A stretch of DNA of 5,230 bases from NCBI GenBank assembly GCA_017380475.1, contig JAFODX010000014.1, positions 1 through 5,230 of the forward strand, written 5' to 3'. The notes under the pieces were generated by a model that saw only the letters and a list, made by a program, of their open reading frames with translations, was not told the DNA's origin and made no database searches. Source of the stretch: Clostridia bacterium (GTDB taxonomy: Bacteria > Bacillota > Clostridia > UBA1381). Shown in pieces: positions 1 to 5,230 of this stretch. The position numbers were made by a program, and so were the translations under genes. How positions within the stretch are numbered: the first letter of the stretch is position 1; every line of letters starts with the position of its first letter.

Positions 1-392
1 AAAATATAATCAAATGTGTCAAGGGTTTTGCAGAAGGAAAAGTCATAACACTATTTGGTTGTGGTGGCGACAGGGACAACTCAAAACGTTCAATTATGGG
101 AGAAATTGCCGGTACAGTTTCTGATTTTTGCATAATTACATCGGATAACCCCAGAACAGAAGATCCCGATGCAATAATTGATGAAATAGAAGAAGGTATA
201 AAAAAGACTTGTGGCGAGTATATAAGAATAACTGATCGCCGTAAAGCAATAGCATATGCTCTTGATATGGCAAAAGCAGGTGATGTAATCATACTTGCGG
301 GTAAAGGACAAGAAACATATCAGATAATAGGCAAAGAAAAATTTGACTTTGACGAGCGTATAGAAGTATATAAACATCTAAAGACAAGATAA
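1..392 (+). CDS. murE: UDP-N-acetylmuramoyl-tripeptide synthetase MurE, C-terminal part (5'-truncated)
   Basis: Partial gene entering from the left edge. Codons read from base 3 and end in TAA at 390-392, giving 129 residues, roughly the last quarter of a ~480-500 aa MurE. The enzyme is a cytoplasmic ATP-dependent ligase that adds the third amino acid to UDP-MurNAc-L-Ala-D-Glu. The fragment holds the C-terminal Mur-ligase domain: the GCGGDRD motif (about bases 60-80), then KRSIMGEIAG (normally KRP), then DNPR at 144-155, then GKGQE at 300-314 (usually GKGHE). In characterised MurE proteins DNPR contacts the amino acid and marks the meso-diaminopimelate-adding type; lysine-adding enzymes lack it. 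The predicted substrate is therefore meso-DAP, which is inference from the motif. The ATG at 96 is internal, because conserved MurE sequence continues in frame upstream of it. A hairpin lies directly after the stop, before murF. The two substitutions (P to S, H to Q) look tolerable, and nothing suggests a broken gene. Confidence 0.96.
   Translation, partial: NIIKCVKGFAEGKVITLFGCGGDRDNSKRSIMGEIAGTVSDFCIITSDNPRTEDPDAIIDEIEEGIKKTCGEYIRITDRRKAIAYALDMAKAGDVIILAGKGQETYQIIGKEKFDFDERIEVYKHLKTR
343..372 (+). promoter_or_regulatory. Possible weak sigma-A promoter inside the end of murE
   Basis: TTGACT at 343-348 matches five of six bases of the -35 consensus. It is followed after 18 nt by TATATA (367-372, four of six); a TATAAA at 369-374 is a better -10 but is spaced 20 nt. 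Initiation would fall near 378-385, so the transcript would start with the hairpin at 397-428 and then murF. The match lies inside coding sequence of an AT-rich genome, where such boxes arise often by chance, so this is only a candidate. Confidence 0.2.
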
Positions 393-396
393 AATA

Positions 397-428
397 AATA
401 AGGGCTGCACAACTGTACAGCCCTTGTT
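397..428 (+). terminator. Terminator-like hairpin between murE and murF
   Basis: An inverted repeat fills most of the 54-nt murE-murF gap. The perfect 8-bp stem pairs AAGGGCTG (400-407) with CAGCCCTT (418-425) around a 10-nt loop. It extends outward by a G-U pair and two A-T pairs (397-399 with 426-428). The six inner pairs are GC-rich, and the arm is preceded by an A-rich run and followed by TTGTT. That is the layout of an intrinsic terminator, but the T-run is short and interrupted. The murF Shine-Dalgarno begins only about 6-9 nt later, so complete termination here is unlikely. It may be a partial terminator or attenuator that lowers murF-murG expression relative to murE, or an mRNA processing or stability element. 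The structure is seen in the sequence; the function is inferred. Confidence 0.55.
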
Positions 429-446
429 CAAATAAAGGGGAATAGT

Positions 447-1811
447 ATGCAAGTATTGTCTGTAAAAGATATAATAAAGGCGACAAAAGGAATTCTTGTG
501 TCCGGAACAGCAGATGTTGAAATCGAAAAGATAACAATTGATTCAAGAGAAACCGGGCCGGGAGTGCTCTTTGTCCCATTAAAGGGCGAAAAAAGAGACG
601 GACACGATTTTATTGAGTCAGCCCTTGATGCCGGAGCAATGACGCTTTCTGAGCGTACGGATGTTTATGGCAATGGAACTGTTATAAAAGTAGCAGATAC
701 ACGAAAAGCGTTGGGCGACATTGCACGGTATTATAAAATAAAATACCCTGTCAAGTCTGTCGCAATAACAGGCAGTGTCGGAAAAACGACTACAAAGGAC
801 CTTGTATATTCGGTTATTGCACAGGGCTATAACACACACAAAACACCGAATAACTTCAATAACGATATCGGGGTTCCGCTTACGATTTTCGGTATGGAAG
901 AGGGGACGGAGGCAGCAGTTATAGAAATGGGGATGAACCATTTCGGTGAGATTTCATATCTGTCAGATATTGCTCGTCCCGATTGTGCTATAATCAGTAA
1001 TATCGGTATGTCGCATATAGAAAATCTCGGCTCGCAGGAAGGCATATTCCGTGCAAAGATGGAAATGGCAGAACGTTTTACTGATAAAAACACTCTGTTT
1101 GTCAACGGCGACGATAAGTTCCTTGGCAGTATCGATAATACCACATACAAAGTAGTTCGTTTCGGTATGGCTGATACAAATGATGTATATGCAAAAGATA
1201 TTGTGAACAAAGGACTTTCCGGAACGGAGTTTACGGTGGTATACAGCGGCGGTGAGTTTCGTTGCGAGGTACGCCAGCCGGGTGAGCATAACATTTACAA
1301 CGCACTTGCAGCAGTGTGTGCAGGGTTACATTTTGGCTTGACGGAGGCGCAGATAACGGCAGGTGTCCGGGACTGTGTGTACACTTCTTCACGGCTCGAA
1401 ATAACAGAATATAACGGTATGGAGATTATAAATGATTGCTATAATTCATCGCCCGATTCTGTGCGTGCGGCACTAAAGGTTATGAAGCACACGGTGAAAA
1501 CACGCCGTGTCGCAATCCTTGGCGACATACTGGAAATGGGCACATACGCAAAGGATGCACATTTTGAGCTTGGCAAATCAGTAAAAGAGCTTGGCATTGA
1601 CCTGCTCGTTACTGCAGGCGAAAATGCAAAGTACATAGCAGAGGGTGCAAAATCGGCAGGACTTGATTCTGTTATATCCTTTGACACAACAGAAGAGCTT
1701 AAGTATGCTGTTGGAGACATAGTAAAAAGCGGTGATTGTATATTGGTAAAAGCATCGCACGGTATGGAGTTTTACAAAATAGCGGACGAGATAAATACAC
1801 TTAAGCTGTAA
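447..1811 (+). CDS. murF: UDP-N-acetylmuramoyl-tripeptide--D-alanyl-D-alanine ligase MurF
   Basis: Cytoplasmic ATP-dependent ligase that adds D-Ala-D-Ala to UDP-MurNAc-tripeptide, the last soluble step before MraY. The 454 residues match the usual family length. Three Mur-ligase domains are visible. The N-terminal UDP-binding domain (about 1-100) has DSRE at 32-35. The central ATPase domain (about 101-315) has the P-loop TGSVGKTTTK at 108-117 (K113 for ATP phosphates), TPNNFNNDIG at 133-142, EMGMNHFGEI at 160-169 (E160, H165; Mg/ATP region) and SNIGMSHIENLGS at 184-196. The C-terminal domain (about 316-454) has NDCYNSSPDS at 329-338, LGDILEMG at 358-365 and KASHGMEF at 435-442. MurF of E. coli type has KGSR at the last position; the KASH form is, as I recall it, common in clostridia. 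The ATG at 447 is preceded by AAAGGGG (434-440) with 6 nt spacing. The gene is separated from murE by the hairpin at 397-428 and followed 23 nt later by mraY, with which it is probably co-transcribed. Confidence 0.97.
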   Translation: MQVLSVKDIIKATKGILVSGTADVEIEKITIDSRETGPGVLFVPLKGEKRDGHDFIESALDAGAMTLSERTDVYGNGTVIKVADTRKALGDIARYYKIKYPVKSVAITGSVGKTTTKDLVYSVIAQGYNTHKTPNNFNNDIGVPLTIFGMEEGTEAAVIEMGMNHFGEISYLSDIARPDCAIISNIGMSHIENLGSQEGIFRAKMEMAERFTDKNTLFVNGDDKFLGSIDNTTYKVVRFGMADTNDVYAKDIVNKGLSGTEFTVVYSGGEFRCEVRQPGEHNIYNALAAVCAGLHFGLTEAQITAGVRDCVYTSSRLEITEYNGMEIINDCYNSSPDSVRAALKVMKHTVKTRRVAILGDILEMGTYAKDAHFELGKSVKELGIDLLVTAGENAKYIAEGAKSAGLDSVISFDTTEELKYAVGDIVKSGDCILVKASHGMEFYKIADEINTLKL

Positions 1812-1834
1812 AAACAGCGGATGGGAGTTTAAAT

Positions 1835-2854
1835 ATGAAAGAATTTATAGGAGCTACAATATTGGCTGTTGTACTGGCATTTGCACTTACAGCTGTTTTT
1901 GGACCGATGTTTATAAACTGGTTGCATAAGCTTAAATACGGTCAGGAAATACGTGAGGAAGGCCCTGCGTGGCATCAGAAGAAATCAGGTACACCAACAA
2001 TGGGCGGAATAATGTTTATTGTCGGAATCGGAGCATCGGTTGTAATAAATATTGCAATCACTGCGATAATGGAAAATCTTACCCCCGGTATATTAAAAGC
2101 CCTTATCCTTTTTGCAGTGGCATTGGGATTTGGAGCTATCGGGTTTGTTGATGATTACATAAAGGTTGTGAAAAAGAGAAATCTTGGACTTACGGCTATA
2201 CAGAAGTTTTCGTTACAGCTTGTTCTTGCAGTGGCATATGTGGTTATTATGTATTTTATGAATATGCTCGAAACGAAAGTAACAATACCGTTCATAAAAT
2301 ATGCGGTTGAAATGCCGATTTGGCTCTACATTCCGTTTGTTATGTTCGTGGTTGTAGGAACGGTTAATGCCGTAAACCTCACAGACGGCCTTGACGGACT
2401 TGCTTCAAGTGTAACTGTAATAACATCGCTGTTCTTTGCGGTGTACGCATACTTCTGTATGGCATCAAAGGAAGTGGGCGTGAGCATATTTGCAATGGCG
2501 ATTGTGGGCGGTTTGCTTGGATTTTTAATCTTCAACAAATACCCTGCAAAAGTATTTATGGGTGATACCGGTTCACTGTTTTTGGGCGGTGCAATAGCAC
2601 TTATGGCAGTTGATATGAATATGCATATCTACCTTGTTATAATAGGATTTATATACTTTGCAGAAACCTTGTCGGTTATTCTTCAGACGGGATATTTCAA
2701 ATACACCAAAAAGAAATACGGTGAGGGCAGACGAATATTCAAAATGACACCGATTCATCATCACTTTGAGATGATAGGCTGGAAAGAAACAAAGATAGTA
2801 AGAGTTTTTTCTCTTGTTACACTGATATTGTGTGCAATAGCATACTTTGCATAA
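1835..2854 (+). CDS. mraY: Phospho-N-acetylmuramoyl-pentapeptide-transferase MraY
   Basis: Integral membrane enzyme that transfers phospho-MurNAc-pentapeptide from UDP to undecaprenyl phosphate, making lipid I on the inner face of the membrane. The 339 residues are normal length for the family. The polytopic pattern begins with a hydrophobic segment at about 5-25, and hydrophobic stretches recur to the C-terminus (about ten expected from the family). All family signatures are present: KSGTPTMGG at 50-58; FVDDYIKV at 104-111 with the Asp pair D106/D107; NLTDGLDGLA at 181-190 (D184, D187); FMGDTGSLFLGG at 241-252 (D244, aligned with the essential Asp of the MraY active site); and MTPIHHHFE at 304-312, the histidine cluster specific to MraY rather than to WecA/TagO relatives. 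The start at 1835 has GGGAG (1823-1827) with 7 nt spacing. The next gene downstream is ftsW, after 19 nt; murD, often found here in Firmicutes, is not present. Confidence 0.98.
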   Translation: MKEFIGATILAVVLAFALTAVFGPMFINWLHKLKYGQEIREEGPAWHQKKSGTPTMGGIMFIVGIGASVVINIAITAIMENLTPGILKALILFAVALGFGAIGFVDDYIKVVKKRNLGLTAIQKFSLQLVLAVAYVVIMYFMNMLETKVTIPFIKYAVEMPIWLYIPFVMFVVVGTVNAVNLTDGLDGLASSVTVITSLFFAVYAYFCMASKEVGVSIFAMAIVGGLLGFLIFNKYPAKVFMGDTGSLFLGGAIALMAVDMNMHIYLVIIGFIYFAETLSVILQTGYFKYTKKKYGEGRRIFKMTPIHHHFEMIGWKETKIVRVFSLVTLILCAIAYFA

Positions 2855-2860
2855 GACTTG

Positions 2861-2867
2861 AAAGGAG
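2861..2867 (+). promoter_or_regulatory. Strong ribosome binding site deciding the ftsW start
   Basis: AAAGGAG, 6 nt before the ATG at 2874 and inside the 19-nt mraY-ftsW gap. This near-consensus site supports the long form of FtsW, including its basic N-terminal tail, over the internal ATG at 3048. Confidence 0.85.
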
Positions 2868-2873
2868 CCGTAT

Positions 2874-4142
2874 ATGGCACAGGTAAGAAATACAGGCGGA
2901 ACACGCCGTGTGAAAACATCAGAACGCCCGGGTCGCACAACGTCAAGACCTACGGCGCCTCAGAAGAAAACAACATCAAAATCAACAAAAGATATAAAAG
3001 CGCCACAGAAACCGAAAAAGAGTGGCTTTGCGGTCTTTAAGGAGAAAATGTCAGAAAAAGGCGAGATGGATTATACATTGCTGTTTTTGATAATCCTTGT
3101 TGTGGTTATAGGCCTTATAGTCCTGCTTTCAGCATCCGCACCGTCCGGTAAGCGTATATATGACGACTCGTACTATTACTTCAAGCGACAACTTTTGTTT
3201 GTTGTATTCGGATTTGTAGGAATGTTAATGATATCAAGACTTGATCTGGAAAAATATATACCGCTCGTCCCGAAAGGCTTTCTGATATGTGTTATTTTGC
3301 TTGTTCTTGTTCTGATTCCGGGCGTGGGCGTGGAGTCCAACGGTGCAAGACGCTGGCTTAATATACCGTTTGTACAGCTTCAGCCGTCAGAGCTGATGAA
3401 GCCTGCAATTGCTATGTACATAGCATATCTTGTTCATATCAAACTTATTGACCTCAAAAACGCAAAGAGTAATCTTGTTTGTGCAGGTATTATAGGTCTT
3501 GTCGCATTATTGCTTATGCTTGAAACACACCTCAGCGGTACTATAGTTATAGTTGGCATTGCGGTATGTGTTATGATAGCGGGCGGAACGCCTATGAAAC
3601 CGTTGTTTCTGGGCGGAGCAGTACTGACTTTAATAATTGTCATATATCTGCAGTTTGACGAGATTCGAATGGCACGTATACACTCGCTTTTCGACCCGTT
3701 TGCCGATGCACAGGGTTCAGGCTATCAGATTTCGCAGAGTATTTACGCAATCGGATCGGGCAGAATCTTCGGTCTTGGCCTTGGAGAGAGTGTTCAGAAA
3801 TATTCAAATCTTCCTGAACCGTATAATGACTTTATATTTTCTATTGTATGTGAAGAACTGGGATTCTTCGGTTCTACAATAATTGTACTGTTGTTTGTTG
3901 CGCTGTTCCTGCGTGCGATACGTGTTGCTATGAATGCACCTGACACGTGGACTTCGCTTGTATGTGTAGGTATAGCATCGCAGCTCGGAATCCAGACAGT
4001 TCTCAATATGGGCGTTGCAACATCGCTCATCCCAAACACCGGTGTATCACTTCCGTTTTTCAGCTACGGCGGTACATCAATTATGACATTGCTCCTTGAA
4101 ATGGGCGTATTGCTCAATGTTTCACGTCGGGCGGTTAAATAA
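2874..4142 (+). CDS. ftsW: SEDS-family peptidoglycan glycosyltransferase FtsW (SpoVE-like)
   Basis: Polytopic SEDS protein of 422 residues, predicted to polymerise lipid II during septation with a class B PBP partner. Older annotation calls it a lipid II flippase. Residues 1-60 form a hydrophilic tail rich in Lys, Arg, Thr, Ser and Pro (17 basic and 3 acidic residues in the first 58), predicted cytoplasmic. The membrane part starts near 67 and is compatible with ten helices. Signatures: ARRWLNI at 158-164, LQPSELMKP at 169-177, ETHLSGT at 217-223 (in place of the more usual EPDLGT-like motif), LPEPYNDFIF at 313-322 with D319 aligning with the proposed catalytic Asp (D297 of E. coli FtsW), EELGF at 327-331, and LPFFSYGGTS at 393-402. 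The position between mraY and murG favours FtsW or SpoVE over RodA. In Bacillus the gene at this locus is the sporulation-specific spoVE, so a sporulation role cannot be excluded. The start at 2874 is supported by AAAGGAG 6 nt upstream; an internal start at 3048 is possible. Confidence 0.93.
   Translation: MAQVRNTGGTRRVKTSERPGRTTSRPTAPQKKTTSKSTKDIKAPQKPKKSGFAVFKEKMSEKGEMDYTLLFLIILVVVIGLIVLLSASAPSGKRIYDDSYYYFKRQLLFVVFGFVGMLMISRLDLEKYIPLVPKGFLICVILLVLVLIPGVGVESNGARRWLNIPFVQLQPSELMKPAIAMYIAYLVHIKLIDLKNAKSNLVCAGIIGLVALLLMLETHLSGTIVIVGIAVCVMIAGGTPMKPLFLGGAVLTLIIVIYLQFDEIRMARIHSLFDPFADAQGSGYQISQSIYAIGSGRIFGLGLGESVQKYSNLPEPYNDFIFSIVCEELGFFGSTIIVLLFVALFLRAIRVAMNAPDTWTSLVCVGIASQLGIQTVLNMGVATSLIPNTGVSLPFFSYGGTSIMTLLLEMGVLLNVSRRAVK
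3038..3050 (+). promoter_or_regulatory. Possible internal translation start within ftsW
   Basis: TAAGGAG (3038-3044) is a strong Shine-Dalgarno match in frame with ATG 3048-3050 (Met59), just before the first membrane helix. Spacing is only 3 nt, shorter than optimal. Use of this start would yield a protein of 364 residues without the basic tail. The bases also encode the ordinary residues FKEKM, so chance is a fair explanation. Confidence 0.25.
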
Positions 4143-4166
4143 CAGTTATCGAAAGGATTTTTAAAT

Positions 4167-5230
4167 ATGAGAGTAATATTTGCCGGTGGCGGCACAGGCG
4201 GACATATAAATCCGGCTATTTCAATAGCCGACTACGCAAAATCTCAGGACAGTGAATTTGAAGCACTTTTTATAGGAACAAAGCGTGGTCTTGAAAGCAA
4301 GCTTGTCCCGAAAGCCGGATATGATATTAAATATATAGACATTACGGGTTTTAACAGAAAGAACTTGCTGAAGAATGTTTCTGTTGTTGCAAAGCTTATA
4401 AAATCAAGAATTGACTGCAGAAAGATAATCCGTGAGTTCAAGCCTGACTGTGTGGTATGCACAGGCGGATATGTAAGCGGTCCCGTAATTATGGCGGCGG
4501 CAAAAGAAGGTGTTCCTTCGCTTATCCACGAGCAGAATGTTTATCCGGGTCTTACCGTAAAAGGTTCGGAGAAATATGTTGATTATCTTGCGGTGAGCTT
4601 TGACGAAACGGTAAACCTTATGAACGCAAAGGAAAAATGTGTTGTCACGGGTAACCCCATACGCACACAGATTCTTGAAGCCAATAAGGAAGAAGCACGC
4701 AAGAAGCTTGGAATCGACAAACCGTTCGTACTTGTATTCGGCGGAAGTCTTGGTGCACAGAGAATAAACGATACTATGCTCAATATCATACCCAGACTAA
4801 AACAGAACGGCAATATCAGATTACTGTTCGGAACAGGTGAGCGTAACTATGATGCGATACGTGATGCCGTAACAAAGCTGGGAATAGACGAAAACGACGA
4901 AAACATACAGATTCTTCCGTATATAGACAATATGGCAGAGGTTATGGCGGCGGCAGACGTGGTAGTAGCACGTTCGGGTGCGATAACCGTTTCAGAGCTT
5001 GCCGCGCTCGGCAAACCTTCGGTACTGATTCCGTCTCCCAATGTTGTGCGTAACCATCAGGAGCAGAACGCACGTGAATTTGAGAAAAACGGTGCGGCAG
5101 AAGTAATAACTGAGGCAGAGTTAACGCCCGATGTTCTCTATAAAACAGTTTGCGAAATGATAGAAAATAACGAATATCTTGCTAAAATGTCAGAAAATCT
5201 CATAAAAATGGCAAAAACAGATGCATTGCC
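4167..5230 (+). CDS. murG: UDP-GlcNAc:undecaprenyl-PP-MurNAc-pentapeptide GlcNAc-transferase MurG (3'-truncated)
   Basis: Peripheral membrane GT28-family glycosyltransferase (GT-B fold) that adds GlcNAc to lipid I to make lipid II on the cytoplasmic face. The frame is open for 354 codons plus two bases and runs off the right edge. With a family length of about 355-375 residues, only the last few to about twenty residues should be missing. N-terminal acceptor domain: GGGTGGH at 7-13 (the Gly-rich loop with H13), CTGGYVSGP at 98-106 and HEQN at 121-124. C-terminal UDP-GlcNAc domain: TGNPIR at 161-166, GGSLGAQRIN at 192-201, ARSGAITVSELAALG at 268-282 (E277 aligns with the Glu that contacts the nucleotide ribose) and NHQEQNA at 296-302. 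After HEQN the family usually has PG(L/V)TNK; here it is PGLTVK. The ATG at 4167 has GAAAGGA (4151-4157) with 9 nt spacing. The gene lies 24 nt after ftsW and is probably co-transcribed with it. An 8-bp inverted repeat lies at 4213-4230. Confidence 0.96.
   Translation, partial: MRVIFAGGGTGGHINPAISIADYAKSQDSEFEALFIGTKRGLESKLVPKAGYDIKYIDITGFNRKNLLKNVSVVAKLIKSRIDCRKIIREFKPDCVVCTGGYVSGPVIMAAAKEGVPSLIHEQNVYPGLTVKGSEKYVDYLAVSFDETVNLMNAKEKCVVTGNPIRTQILEANKEEARKKLGIDKPFVLVFGGSLGAQRINDTMLNIIPRLKQNGNIRLLFGTGERNYDAIRDAVTKLGIDENDENIQILPYIDNMAEVMAAADVVVARSGAITVSELAALGKPSVLIPSPNVVRNHQEQNAREFEKNGAAEVITEAELTPDVLYKTVCEMIENNEYLAKMSENLIKMAKTDAL
4213..4230 (+). repeat. Perfect 8-bp inverted repeat early in murG
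   Basis: CGGCTATT (4213-4220) and AATAGCCG (4223-4230) are exact reverse complements separated by TC. In RNA they can form a 7-bp stem with a UUCA tetraloop, 46 nt after the A of the start codon. The bases encode residues 16-21 plus flanks of the conserved GGHINPAISIAD segment, so the symmetry may be a by-product of codon choice. A local effect on translation or mRNA folding is possible but untested. Confidence 0.4.

Noticed and set aside
96..392. A free-standing 98-residue protein starting at ATG 96
   Set aside because: Conserved MurE sequence (GCGGDRD and flanks) continues in frame upstream to the window edge, so the ATG is an internal methionine of murE.
827..1294. 155-residue minus-strand open frame opposite murF
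   Set aside because: It lies fully antisense to the conserved ATPase domain of MurF and shows no family motif. Long antisense frames are common opposite conserved genes.
1969..2151. 60-residue plus-strand frame inside mraY
   Set aside because: It is an out-of-frame reading across the KSGTPTMGG and VDDYIK motifs of MraY and carries no independent evidence.
2858..3040. A TTG-started 60-residue frame overlapping the start of ftsW
   Set aside because: It has no suitably placed Shine-Dalgarno and no recognisable domain. It is a frame-shifted reading of the low-complexity ftsW tail.
3637..3882. 81-residue plus-strand frame inside ftsW
   Set aside because: It overlaps the conserved catalytic part of FtsW in another frame and has no recognisable motif; it is a shadow frame.
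2874..4142. Naming this gene rodA
   Set aside because: It is a SEDS protein, but its place between mraY and murG, with no elongation genes nearby, fits FtsW/SpoVE better.
4139..4149. ATAAC-A-GTTAT palindrome at the ftsW stop codon
   Set aside because: Five A/T-rich pairs around one base cannot form a stable hairpin, and there is no T-run after it. It is not a terminator.
1..5230. Mobile element, CRISPR, tRNA/rRNA, riboswitch or defence system
   Set aside because: Nearly the whole window is conserved cell-wall coding sequence with gaps of 54 nt or less. I saw no direct repeats, transposase motifs, RNA gene signatures or change in base composition.

Overview
This window is a stretch of chromosomal dcw (division and cell wall) cluster. 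It carries five consecutive plus-strand genes of lipid-linked peptidoglycan precursor synthesis and polymerisation: the 3' end of murE, complete murF, complete mraY, complete ftsW (SEDS family), and murG, which runs off the right edge. The source is most likely a low-to-moderate GC Firmicute of the class Clostridia, possibly a gut Oscillospirales/Ruminococcaceae-type bacterium. This placement rests on the gene order, AAAGGAG-type ribosome binding sites, codon use rich in ATA and AAA, and clostridial-style variants such as TGSVGKTTTK and KASHGM in MurF and ETHLSGT in FtsW. Genus is not resolved.

Layout: murE tail (to 392); a 54-nt junction that is largely filled by a perfect-stem hairpin (about 397-428); murF (447-1811); 23 nt; mraY (1835-2854); 19 nt; ftsW (2874-4142); 24 nt; murG (4167 to beyond 5230). 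Each of the four visible starts has a Shine-Dalgarno sequence. The three short gaps from murF onward contain nothing but these sites, so murF-mraY-ftsW-murG reads as one transcription unit. The murE-murF junction is the only place with a plausible internal regulatory element. No stretch longer than 54 nt lacks a gene.

The genes act in sequence. MurE adds the third residue to UDP-MurNAc-L-Ala-D-Glu (the visible DNPR motif predicts meso-diaminopimelate). MurF adds D-Ala-D-Ala. MraY transfers phospho-MurNAc-pentapeptide to undecaprenyl phosphate (lipid I). MurG adds GlcNAc (lipid II). The SEDS protein FtsW polymerises lipid II at the division site with a partner class B PBP. MurD, which adds D-Glu before MurE and often lies between mraY and ftsW/spoVE in Firmicutes, is absent from that position.

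I found no previously undescribed system. The region is conserved core housekeeping sequence with no mobile element, CRISPR array, RNA gene or visible break in composition. The points worth a second look are modest: the terminator-like hairpin between murE and murF, the missing murD, the strongly basic N-terminal tail of FtsW with an internal Shine-Dalgarno plus ATG at its end, and a small perfect inverted repeat just inside murG.
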